Assembly: GCA_023548195.1 (NCBI GenBank)
Contig: JAJHZJ010000061.1
Span: 1,280,771-1,344,770, forward strand
Length of the DNA: 64,000 bases
Source of the DNA: Bettongia penicillata ogilbyi
Lineage: Eukaryota; Chordata; Mammalia; Diprotodontia; Potoroidae
Direction of reading: 5' to 3'
A model generated the notes under the pieces. That model searched no databases, was not told where the DNA came from, and was given only the letters and a program-made list of their open reading frames with translations. This document shows, piece after piece, positions 10,930 through 21,271 of the stretch (positions are counted from its first letter, which is position 1; each line of letters opens with the position of its first letter). A program made the position numbers and the translations under genes.

Positions 10930-11665
10930 TTTTATTTTTATTAATTTATTAAACTTTAAACTTAAGTTCTAAAACTCAGAAGCACAGTAAGAAAAAAAAG
11001 AACCATTATAAACTTAAATACAGAATAAGAAAAGACAAAAGCATTGCCATGTGCACAGCAGAGTGTGAGGATTCAGAATATACAGCAATAATTCTCCATT
11101 TCAAGAAAGTCTATGTAATAAATAACTGCACATTGCGTTCAGAGCTGTCTATCTTTTCTTTGCTCCCTTGTAAATTTTCCTTTGTTCTCTGCTGTGCACT
11201 TTTTACTTTGTTCCTTCCCTTTGCTCTCCCCCTACCCCAAGAAGGCTATAACTAAGCGTAGATATGTAGATATAGGTATATGCACACACATATACATATA
11301 TACACATATACATACACTTACATACCACAAATGTACTTAGATATCTATAACCCTACTCATATGTAGACATATACATTCCTATGAATCTATGTAAGAATGT
11401 ACTTGTTTGTCCTGTTTTTCTAAAGGTAGATGACATCTTCCTTCATAAGTCTAAGTCTTCCATATTTTCCTCAGTTGGCCAAACTCATCATTTCCTATGC
11501 CACAGCAGTATTCCAACCTTATACTATCTAGTTATTTTAAATAGTCTAAAACAATATTAATATAGCTGACATACGTTGTAGTTTCCTTATTTTTCTCTTT
11601 TGATTAAATTGAATTTAGCTTTAACTTTAAGATCATTACTACCCTGCTTTTTTTTTTTTAATAAG
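10930..11665 (-). repeat. L1/HAL1-type 3' part
   Basis: Same family as 33973-35280: both show 'aacttaaatacagaataag', an inner run of ca/ta-rich short repeats and 'gaaagtctatgtaataaat'. The end at 11540-11650 resembles the antisense of the L1 ORF2 endonuclease start. The T/A-rich left edge would be the poly(A) tail of a minus-strand insertion. Confidence 0.55.
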
Positions 11666-12756
11666 TTCTCTCCCTGATCTTTATCCTTTGGTATTCTTAA
11701 AGTAAAATTGTGCCCCAAACTTCATTTTAACTGTTTTTTTTAAAAGGGAGTATATTCATGTATTTGTGGGAAAAAAACCATTAGGGGAGTGCAGTTTGTT
11801 TTCTCTCACATCCCACCCCCAATTAATGTTCAGAAGTGAAATTGTTAGAGCTCAAATTAATTTGTTAGAGCTCAAATTAATTTCTTTTATCTCAAAAACT
11901 ACTAACTTTGTTCTTCCTATACTGTTGAGTTTGATTGTAAAGTGAAGTGAATTTTGTTTATGGTAAGTAAACAATAGGATCCTACTAAAGGTTCCCAATG
12001 CTTTTCATCGAAGCTTTACCAATAGCAGATCTTGTCTGTGTTGTTAAATATTTGGAATTTTTCCTTCCGAAAAGTTTGTTCCAAAAGATTTTTTTATGTT
12101 TTCTCTTTTGTAATTGTAAGTATATTCATAATAATATAAAAGGAAATGGAATAATTTGTAAAATAATTTGATAGTGATAATCTGCTTTTTAAGAAGGGGA
12201 GGGATTTTAGGAGTGAAGTTTACTAATCTCACAGTGTAAAAATTGTACTATTCAACAGTGAATTCACACTTTTAATTTGAGCTGTAATTTTATAACCAGT
12301 GACATAGTTTTTCTATTTTAGCTCCAAATTTGATCCATTAGGGTAGGCCACATAAAATTATTGTACCACAGTATCATTAATCTGTTGATAAACTCTCTTA
12401 CTTTCAGGTTTATACTTTACTTAAAGAGATGACTAGTTTGAATAATAAAAAGCTTAGCTTATTAGGAATATTGCTCATTTTTAAGGTAGTCCCATTGTTA
12501 GTAAAATTTAATTTTACCCAACATTGGCTAAGAGTACATATATTTTAACTTTTTAATAAACTTAGCCATTCACTGTACTGATCATTCTAATAAATTAAAA
12601 TTTCATCTTTAGTGTTGAATGTAATACCTCTTAAGATTTCCGCAATGTCATATCAAAAACTTGTCTTTGAAATGTTAATTTTCTGTTATTTATGTTATTG
12701 ATTAGAAAATCTGAGTAAATATTAGTCCTACTAATAGAACTAATGTTTCACTTTAG
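11666..12756. other. SPART intron 2, last part
   Basis: AT-rich; no gene or repeat recognised, apart from a 20-bp tandem duplication at 11839-11880 (unit 'ttgttagagctcaaattaat'). Confidence 0.5.
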
Positions 12757-12954
12757 GTTTGTGATTGGGTGTATCCTCTGATGCCTAATCAGTCTCCTGT
12801 ACTGAGCTGCAGCAGTGGAGTCTACATGTTTCCAGATACAACATTACAAATGTCAGGGTCCTGTGTGGGTGTAGTCTTGTCTTCTGAACTACCCACAGAA
12901 GATCGAGAGCTCTTTGAGGATCTACTGAAACAAATGTCTGACCTTCGAGTGCAG
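12757..12954 (+). CDS. SPART: SPART coding exon 2 (residues 260-325)
   Basis: Acceptor ...TTCACTTTAG|GTTTGTGAT, donor GTGCAG|GTAACA; 198 nt, phase 0 to 0. It encodes the well-conserved part of the middle region, with VCDWVYPLMPNQSPVL at the start and ELPTEDRELFEDLLKQMSDL near the end, almost as in other mammals. Confidence 0.95.
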
Positions 12955-13257
12955 GTAACATGTATAACAATATTAGTATGTACATTGATATAAAAGTATT
13001 CTGGTAAACAGTGCAATCTGCTCTTGTGTTGTAAGAGTGGGAAGCCAGGCATAAGTTTGAGAAGGACAGTTCGCTTTTATTTTCTTTCTACATCTAGAGA
13101 CTAAAAAGTTGCTATACACAAAGACCCCATTCTTGCTCAACTTCTCTTATTGAATACAATACCTTACTGAGTCCAGATGTTAAAAGTGAGGTTAATAGGA
13201 ACAGTGATAATTGGTTTAACAGAATGCTAGGTACTAGCTTAGGTAGAAACTTGGAAT

Positions 13258-13410
13258 AGATCATAGAGTCACAAAGTTAGAGCTGGAAGAGATCTTAAAA
13301 GTCATTTAGTCAATCTCCTTTATTTGATAGATAAGGAAATAGACCAACAGAGGTAAGTAAATGGTAGAGCTGGGGTTCAAACCTAGCCCTCTGACTCCAG
13401 ATGAAATACT
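13258..13410 (+). repeat. MIR-like repeat
   Basis: 'tagagctggaagagatctt', 'gataaggaaatagaccaac' and 'ttcaaacctagccctctga' are in the order seen in MIR/L3-type elements. Confidence 0.5.
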
Positions 13411-13569
13411 TCCCCCAGACCTGATCTTTGCTGAAGAAAAAGGTGTAGTGGTTATGGAAGACAGTTTTATACAGTCGTAGAGAATTTAGGGATCAAAAAC
13501 AGGAAGGAAATACAATTGGTATTTAATATTATTACCTTGTGAATTATTTTTTCCTAACCTGGTCTTCTT

Positions 13570-14845
13570 CATTTCCCCTTCCTCCTTAGTGGATAAACTA
13601 AATTACTATTTATATCATTTGGTTGATTGGTTGGTTGGTGTTCAGGGAGGACCAGTGCCTTTGGTGAGATGGCTGCTGAGTCCTTTTCAGGGCTCTTTCC
13701 ACCTTTGGTGTCCACCTGTTCCACCCAACTCTCACCTGTGGCTCCAAGAAGCTGCAGCATGCGCAGCGGCCACACCTCAGTAAGCCGTTTCAGCAGACGG
13801 GCTAAACCACGTTAAGGGTAACCAGGAATTCTCAGACCCGTTGGTGAGTTAGAGGGGTGTCTACCCCAAGCATATGAAGACTTCATCTGGTGGAATGGGC
13901 GGATGAGAACAATTTGTTCCAACGGTCATGAAGGCAGATGAAGCAGGCAATGTGGAGTGCTGGGTTAGACACTGAAGAAGCCAAGGTCATCCATTGCCTC
14001 CTGAGCCATCAGCAGCCATCTTGACTGTGTCCTGCAACTGGACTATGACTCCAGAAGAGAGAGTGAGGCTGACGACTTTGTACAACTCTGCCTCACTTAA
14101 ATCCAATTTACACACAAATGAAAAGACATCATCCATACCATTTAACTGTTATGCCTCAAAGTCCTGTGGCAGCAGGCAAGTGATGAAGCAGCAGGTGCGG
14201 ATACACTGGGAGCTGTAGTCATGACCCTGCACACAGGCAGCCCAGGCCATAGGGTCATTTCTCACTGGAAGCAGCAGTGGGACTTGGCAGCCCCCTGAGT
14301 GAGCAGCCTTTTAATCGCACTGCTCACCTGGTGTGAGGAAGGGAACTAGAATAGGTGCCCTAAACATTGTCTGCTTACCCAACTCTGGCCTGATTACTGC
14401 GGCAGGCGGGGAATCCCACTGTGCGGTCGAAACACACAAAAAAATGTACAAAAACATCTTCAAAGATGATTCCCCTCATCATCGGCACATGGAACATGAA
14501 TACACTGATAGACACTCTCAAGGTCTCTCTCAGGAACTTTGGATTTGACTATGCAACCTGGGAGATACTGGCCAAGGACTGTTCAGCATGGCATGCCCAC
14601 ATCCGTAAGGGTACTATGCCCTATGAGCAAAGCAGAATTGAGATAGCACCAAGTAAACATAGGATGCTCAGATTTGGAGTAACCACCCCAAGGATTCACA
14701 TGGACTATCTGTGCCCAACCTGTGGTAGAGCATTCCAAGCTCATGTTGGTCTGATCAGCCACAGTGGGACACACTAAAATTTCACTTTATCATGGTGATG
14801 TCATTTTGGTCCTCTTCGAGAATAAAGGACAGCAACCGAGGCAAC
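13570..14845 (+). mobile_element. RTE-type LINE with a large internal deletion
   Basis: The left ~870 bp is the 5' region of the element, with the sequence leading into an ORF that starts the endonuclease (GTWN motif). At about 14496-14520 this passes directly into the last ~80 codons of the same ORF, as compared with the copies at 53.4 and 60.9 kb. After the stop comes the family's 3' tail, 'tggtcctcttcgagaataaa' then 'gacagcaacc'. The whole reverse transcriptase is missing. Part of the 5' region (about 13990-14130) is also related to the RTE-tailed SINEs at 30.7 and 51.1 kb. Confidence 0.75.
14421..14777 (+). CDS. Fused RTE remnant ORF: endonuclease start plus C2H2 finger
   Basis: 118 codons without a stop. 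Residues 18-34 read like the first strand of an AP-like endonuclease, with G22-T23-W24-N25. From about residue 35 the frame continues with the C-terminal region of the RTE protein. The last 21 residues form a regular C2H2 zinc finger: C98, C101, H114 and H118, with spacing 2-12-3. No reverse transcriptase or endonuclease active site is left. An alternative start is M16. It lies on the sense strand of a SPART intron and is probably not translated, but the open, in-frame join deserves note. Confidence 0.5.
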   Translation: MRSKHTKKCTKTSSKMIPLIIGTWNMNTLIDTLKVSLRNFGFDYATWEILAKDCSAWHAHIRKGTMPYEQSRIEIAPSKHRMLRFGVTTPRIHMDYLCPTCGRAFQAHVGLISHSGTH

Positions 14846-14989
14846 GGGAATGCAAAAACAAAGGAGGAAACAATCTCAGCTCTCAAAGAGCTTATGTTCT
14901 ATCAGAGGAGGCAACGTATATGTGTATAAGTATGTACAGAATAAATATATGCCCCCTCCAAAAGTGTAGAAGAGAAATAATATCTATAA

Positions 14990-15080
14990 CTTATGAAAAC
15001 CTCTCTAGATTTGTTTCCTCATTTGTAAATGAAGGAATTGGACTAGATGATCTAGATTCCTCTAGGAAAATTTAAATCAA
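14990..15080 (+). repeat. MIR3-like tail
   Basis: 'tttcctcatttgtaaatgaa' and 'ttggactagatgatctag' are the end section of MIR3-type SINEs. Confidence 0.5.
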
Positions 15081-15339
15081 AATCCACTTTGCTCCTGCCT
15101 TCCTTTCCCAGTCGTGCGGGAAAGTGGAACACAGCAACATCTCATAATAGTAACTCTTCTCTCACTATTAAGCTGTAATTTTACTCTACTGACATTGTTT
15201 TGCTATATTGTAATAATTCTGTCTTTTCTTCCACACAAAATATGCTTTCTTTTTATGAACTATGGATTCTCTCACCATGGGTGGAATGGGTGAATGAGAA
15301 CAATGTGTCATATCACAGTCTTGAAAACAGATGATTATT

Positions 15340-16015
15340 TCAGTGATGTCATCAGTGTTGAAACTGGTCTTCTCTGCTTCTCCACCTCAAGGTACCCTGA
15401 TGTCACTCTCCACACTCTCCTACTTTTTTTCAGGATCTGACAGTGAGGTGGTCTTCCTCCTCACCAAGATTAGCCCCTCCAAGTGTTCCCTTGATCCTTT
15501 GCCCTTCTGTATTTTCCGGTAGATTGCCCTCTCACTCTCGTCTCCCTCTCGTGTTTGTCACCTTCACTTTCACCTTCTCATCTTCAGCCTCTCCCTGTCA
15601 ATTTTTTCCATCCTTGCTGCCAATAAATATGCCCAAGTTTTCTCCATCCTTAAAAAGCATTTATTAGATTCTACTGTCTCTTTGTACTATTATTATATCT
15701 CTCCTCCCCTTTTCAGCCAGACTCTTTTGAAAGAGCTGTTATCATTTGGTGCTTCAGTTCCTTTCTTCTTATTCCTCAAACCTTTGTAGTTTGGATTCCA
15801 GCCTCTTAACTGAAATTATTCTCTCCAAGTTTACTGACAATCTCTTAATTGTCATATCTGATGGTCTTTTCCTGGTCCTCATTACCTCTCTATATTTGAC
15901 ACTTTTGACAGGCCTTTTCTGGATATTCTCTCTGGGTTTTCCTGACACTGATTTCTCCCGGTTCTCCTCCTATATGTCTGACCTCTCCACAGTTTCCTTT
16001 TGTTGACAGTGGATA
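15340..16015 (+). repeat. L2 LINE, reverse transcriptase region
   Basis: The pyrimidine-rich strand has the L2 ORF2 pattern. Segments such as 'ggttttcctgacactgattt' and 'ggttctcctcctatatg' correspond to the L2 RT stretch before the YLSDR-like motif. The frame is broken. Confidence 0.6.
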
Positions 16016-16685
16016 GAATCTAATAGAATTTAGTGCTCAGAGAGGTTGTTGTGACTTCACAGGTAACGTTATGGCTTAGAAGAAGGGAAATCAGAGCTCT
16101 TGGGTACAACCAGAATCCAGAAGAGAGGGAGGGGAATGGACTTAAAAAGGAGATTCCATTGTGTATAGGAAAGGAAATGGTTTTGGGGAAGACTAGAGGT
16201 AGGAGTGGACTGAACTCAGGCAAATTTCTACCATGGAAGCAATAGCCTTTTACTAGCCCCACTACTTCTCAGAGTACTTCTAAGAGTGATTGCGCCTTCT
16301 AAAAGTGAGACAAAAAAGGGGAGGAAAGGGGTAAGATCCATAAGGTATTAACATAAAAATTATTTTTAAAAGACAGAACTCAAAATTGGTATTTTAGAGT
16401 TTTTATTTCTGTGAGGAACACAGAGACTAAAGAAGCAATGAATAAGTATGAAGATCATAAAGAATAAAAGAACAGACAAAATGGCAAAAGAATTAATGAA
16501 GAGAACAGGGTAAAGAAATCCTTTTTAAGGAAAAGACATAGAAACTTTTTTTTAAAACCACGTAAATGAAGAAGAGGAAAGAAGGGAAGAATTTAATTAA
16601 ACTACTTAGCTGCGAGGGGGAGTAAAGAGAAAAACTAGATAATTAAATAAAAGGAAGAAAGTTTGCTTTGCTAACTCATTATCCA
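16016..16685. other. Unassigned block inside the L2
   Basis: Purine-rich sequence with A/G runs separates two L2 pieces that would be close together in L2. It may be an insertion, but no ends or target copies were found. Confidence 0.3.
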
Positions 16686-17060
16686 TGTGATGTCCCCTGT
16701 CTGCTGTAGGATCTTTATACCCTCTCACATGGTAACCTCCTCCGCTCCTATGAATTTAATTATCTCTGTGATATAACTCTCAGATCTATGTATCCAGCTC
16801 TGGTCTGCCCCACATCAACAGCTTCCTATTAGAAATCTCAGACTCAGCATATCTAAACCTGAATGCCTTATCTCCTCTTTCCAAAACCATCTACCAAACT
16901 TCCCTATTTCTGTTGAAGACATTACCATTTTTCGAGTTATCCAGGTTCGTAATTTCATTATTACCTTGTTTTTCTAACTCTATACATTCGGTCTTGAATT
17001 TCCTTCTGTTCTCTTCTGTGTATTTTTTAAAATGTTTCATTGACATGCTTTCCTTTTTTT
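16686..17060 (+). repeat. L2 LINE, continued
   Basis: Follows in L2 order the piece ending near 16015: 'ctatgtatccagctctggtc' and 'gaaatctcagactcagcat' fit the RT active-site-distal part. Diverged. Confidence 0.5.
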
Positions 17061-17429
17061 TGCATCATTATCATATCCATCACTCCCTCCCATAAGTCTC
17101 ACCTTCTGTTGTAACAAATAACTGTGGTCATGCAAAACAATTCCATACATTGACCATGTCAGCAAATATATATTTCATTCTGTAACTTTATTCTCTCACT
17201 TCTTTGACTGGAGCTAGGAAGCATGATCAGTCTTCTAGAGTTGTGACCAGTCAAATCATTGATCAGAGTTTTTTAGTCTGTCACAATTATTTTTCTTTAC
17301 AGTGTTGTAGTTATTATATAAATGTACTTTGGTAGAATCTTATATTGAAGCAAATATATTATAGAGAACAATTCAGAACTGTAACCAAAAAGTTGGTTAA
17401 ACTTTGACACTAAACTTCAACCCAATGAT

Positions 17430-17668
17430 ACTATTACTAGTTCTGTTTGCTCTACATTGCATCAGTTCATGCAGATCTTCCTAGGTTTCTCTGAAATCTA
17501 CTCCTTTGATCATTTCTTGAAGTACAATAATACTCCATACATTTGTGTACCATAATTTGTTCAGCCATTTATTAATTGATGGACACCCACTGTTGCTAGT
17601 TCTTTGCTACAGCAAAAAGTATAAATATTTTTGTGCCTCTGCATTTTTATCTTCTCTGTGGCCTTTTT
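17430..17668 (-). repeat. L1 fragment (ORF2 C-terminal region)
   Basis: The antisense landmarks of the L1 copies at 37.8 and 39.9 kb are visible: 'gtttctctgaaatc', 'aatactccatacatttgtg' and 'aattgatggacacccac'. Confidence 0.65.
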
Positions 17669-17734
17669 TAATCCGTATTTTTTAGCTAGCCAGTAAGTAC
17701 TGTGTTCTGCCACAATCAGATCACACTTGGTATA

Positions 17735-17895
17735 TTGAATTCAGTTCAAGGTAACTCATTAGGAGTTTGTGAGTTCCCTGTTGCTAGATGTCTTCAAATA
17801 GAGGCTGGTTGAAATTAGTTGTGATTTTCTTAAGGTATGGGTTGGAATGAATGTTGTTTCTTTCGATTCTGAGGTTCTTTGATGTCCTATTTTCT
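17735..17895 (+). repeat. L3/CR1-type 3' fragment
   Basis: 'gagttccctgttgctagatg', 'caaatagaggctggttga' and 'gaggttctttgatg' match the end of CR1-clade LINEs. Diverged. Confidence 0.45.
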
Positions 17896-18020
17896 GAACC
17901 ATTATGTATAAGCTCAGTACTACATTTAGGCTAGCCAATAATCAATTGCTGCTGATATTTAAGTTGTATAAACTTTGTGGCACCAGTTAGATTATAATCT
18001 TCTTAAAGACAGGAACCTTG

Positions 18021-18305
18021 TCATTTTTTTTTTTTTTTTGTGAGTGAATAGCATACTTCCTGATTCTGGATTAAACTTATAATGAATGAGCTCCCCACAA
18101 CTAGGTTAATCCTCTTGACTTTTATGGGAAATATCTCTGGCTTCCCTTTCACTATATCAAAATCTTCCATTGGCCTGGAAAAATCTGTGTCTACCAATCT
18201 GCTCTGGATGCCAGTTGCCAATGTCTTCTGGTTACTTCGTTCCTCTTCAGTTCTGGGTTGAGCTAGTTGACCAATGAACTCCAAATATAATAAATATACA
18301 AACAC
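18021..18305 (-). pseudogene. Possible retrocopy, 94-codon open frame ending in poly(A)
   Basis: On the minus strand a frame opens at 18305 and runs into an A-run (18025-18041 on the + strand is T-rich), which encodes its terminal lysines. The peptide includes a polar segment reading QLAQPRTEEERSNQKTLAT. I do not recognise it. An L2-like piece ('aatcttcttaaagacagg') is cut at the A-run, which fits a reverse-transcribed insertion. It could equally be a SINE-like repeat. Confidence 0.3.
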
Positions 18306-18404
18306 ATATAAATATTCTATGATTCTGTGACATGTTTGGTAACAGATGCCATTCTATGCCCAAATCAGTAATATGTATTACATATATAAATCTTAGTAAC
18401 ATCA

Positions 18405-18560
18405 GATGAAAGGCAGCATGTTTACAATAGAAAATTTAGAAGGCCTAGAACCAGGATGTCTGCTTCAACTCCCATTTTCATCATTTAATAGCTGCACAAA
18501 TGTTGGTAATTCACTTGACATCCCTGAGCTGAGACTTTTGGAACACCATGTGTGTGTGTG
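18405..18560 (+). repeat. MIR-like SINE
   Basis: 'ggatgtctgcttcaactccc' and 'acttgacatccctgagctg' follow the MIR order. It is followed by a TG microsatellite. Confidence 0.5.
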
Positions 18561-18572
18561 TGTGTGTGTGTT
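18549..18572. repeat. (TG)n microsatellite
   Basis: Twelve TG units. Confidence 0.9.
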
Positions 18573-18599
18573 GGTGCTATTATTTATATCAATAACCTA

Positions 18600-19980
18600 T
18601 TAATATAAATAACCTATTAACATAAAGTTACACAAAAAAGATGGCTGCAGCCAGAAATCATTTCTGATATTGGAGAAGGAAGAAAAGGGCACTTGTTGAA
18701 ATGACAGAGAAATAAAAGAATTGGTTCTTGTCCAGCAGTGGTTTTTTTTAATCTTCCCAAGAGGTTATTATCATTACTGTAATCAATTTATCATCTGTAA
18801 TAGTTTCGAATTGCTTCTTCAGCAGGCACTATTCCTAAACATTTTTTTCTCCTTCATTTTCATTCCTGATAGTGCTCATTCTTCTATCATTACTGCAATG
18901 AATTACCTTTTACCCAATTGCATTTCTGACTACTTCCCACTTTTATTGTACTCTTACTAGACTGAATTTGTCCAATTAAGCAGATTTGGATATTTCCAAT
19001 AAAGTATATTTCTATGCCATGGACTGTGACCATACTCTTAAAACTAGGTGTATGTTAAATATTCAGTAAACAATGGACCAACTTCTACTAGTTTCTTAAT
19101 AAATATTTTTAATGCCAGAAAATTGTATTTCCCATAGCAGGTAAGTTTGGAAAAATTAAGTTGCATGTATTACAGTGAAGGCTCAAAACCTCACAATGAC
19201 ACAAATTCCTTATATTAGCTCTGTTAATGGAAGCCGAAATATCGAGTCAAGTTGATGTCATATGGCTAATATCCACTTACTTAATTCTGTATTTGAATAT
19301 CCTTAACATTTCTAGAAAAATGCAAAGTATAGCCCTGGCCAAGGTCAGTGTGAGTAGAAATTTCCAAAAAAAACTAGAGCTGCCCAAAACCGTGAATTGA
19401 AAGTGCTACCTCACCTCTCCAGAATATAGCAAAATGCACCTGTCAATTTGAAAATAAATAAATGGGCTTAAAAATATAGATGTAACAAAACCCGTTTGAT
19501 ATGTAGCCTTTGCATTTTGTTTTTTCATAAAAGGACCCCTTACTCATCACCAACTTTGTTCACAGTTCCAACAAGCATGGCTATCTGCTTTCTAACTCCT
19601 CAGAATGTTAGAAAGGGGTTCAGAAGATGCTATAGGCAGAAATACTGACCTCAAAAAATAACTTAACAGTAAATGAAGGAAATAGAAAAAACAGGCATAA
19701 GAATTCAGTTATAGCAGTCTTCAGTCATTTAGTTAAGAGCAAATAACCATAAATTATAACTAAAAGCCTCAGTATTTTACAGGTGTAATTATTGTTGTTC
19801 GTATTTAGTGATCTGTAGTCATCTAAAAGCAGTTAAACTGTATTCATATAATTATAATAGGGTAGGCCCAAAGTAATCTCTAAAACTCTGCTATTGAGAA
19901 TAACTCATTCTCCAAGAGTTCCAGGTTCCCAAATGATTATACAAATAAGTATGCACTATTTGGGGTATAAAAAAGGTAAC
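18600..19980. other. SPART intron 3, no feature seen
   Basis: AT-rich sequence with no recognised exon, RNA gene or repeat. Confidence 0.5.
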
Positions 19981-19984
19981 CTAG

Positions 19985-20068
19985 TATATCAGAGAGTGTT
20001 AGGCATGGAATCAGAGAGATCTGGGTTGAAATCCTGCCTCTTAATACCCATTAGCTGGGCAAATCCCT
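19985..20068 (+). repeat. MIR-like SINE fragment
   Basis: 'ggcatggaatcagagagatc' and 'gttgaaatcctgcctc' are a MIR head. It is followed by a T-run. Confidence 0.5.
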
Positions 20069-20099
20069 GTCCTTTTTTCTTAATATTTTTTTTTTTGTA

Positions 20100-21109
20100 A
20101 GCTCAGGTACTAATCTTTTGTTAACATAATTAGGGAAGGAAGATAACTGAGGCCTCAGCCTAAATTCTTTTAAATTTCTCTTTTCGGTGACACAAATACT
20201 TCACAATCTTAATACTTAATAATCTTAATACTACCTTTTTCTTTTCCTGTTTTTCATCTTTAGCTTCCAAGAATATCAAATTTGGTTTTTACCTGCAATT
20301 TCAGTTTATCTTTAATTTATTGGACTAGTTCATAGGATTATTTAGTCTGTTTTGGGAAATTATCCTTAGTATTAGGTGGAAACAAATTTCTGAATCTCCA
20401 CAATTTAGATTAGTACCATTTTAGTGTTCTTTGGGTGTTGCCATTCAATTGAAAAGAAAAGTAATGTGCTCTAAATGAATGCGTTCTCAGAACTTTAAAA
20501 TGCATTATATACCTTAGTGTAGATACATTTACACTTCTACCATGTACAGTACATTCTTCTTGATGCTGGGAGAGAGAGTTCAATTAAAATTTCAAAGCAT
20601 ATAATTTTATTTGTTAAAAACTTTCATGAGCTTGTGTTAGGGTTAGATTTTTTTTTAGTTGGCCTTTGTAAAGTTACATGGCTGCTCGTAAGGAAGTAGT
20701 AAGAACACAAAAATTCAAGGTTTAAATTCTCAGGGACATAGGGAACAAAAACTGTTTGCCAGAGCCAAATTTAGTGGTCTCCCCATTAGTTGGTAGGAAC
20801 TTGACAGCAGGCCCTTGCAAGCCTTTACAAACTGGTAGAATCTTCTAATGCTTTAATCCCCTGAGTTAGCTTTTGAGAACCTAAGATCAAAAAAATGTTA
20901 CAATAATATATCAGAGAAGTAATTTTATGAATGTAACAAAACCAGAAGGAAGAAAAACAAAAGGAACTTGAGTCTATGTAACGCCTGTTGTCTCTTACTT
21001 TTGACAAGTGTGGCACAATTTAATACTGCTCAAGGAGAGGACTTAAAAATACATGCTAGTTAAGAAAATGCATGCTAGTTCGCAGTAAGTTTGATCCTTT
21101 ATTCTCTAG
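20100..21109. other. SPART intron 3, end
   Basis: No feature recognised before the exon. Confidence 0.5.
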
Positions 21110-21271
21110 GCCAGCGGGAACAGGGAAAACAGAGAAGAAATACAAATCCCTGGAGGAATGAGAATACCCTTTGTTCCATTGAAGGAACAGCGTAGCAAGA
21201 ATTTGAGGAAATTGGTCCCTTCTGACCAAGGCGTTAAGGATGGTGACCGTAAAGAAGGAAGTGAGACAAAA
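21110..21271 (+). CDS. SPART: SPART coding exon 3 (residues 326-379)
   Basis: Acceptor ATTCTCTAG|GCCAGC, donor ACAAAA|GTAAGT; 162 nt, phase 0 to 0. It codes a charged, poorly conserved linker between the middle region and the senescence domain. The match to other spartins rests mainly on its start (NREEIQIPGG), on good splice sites and on its position; the rest differs. It has no stop in the frame set by its neighbours. Confidence 0.85.
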
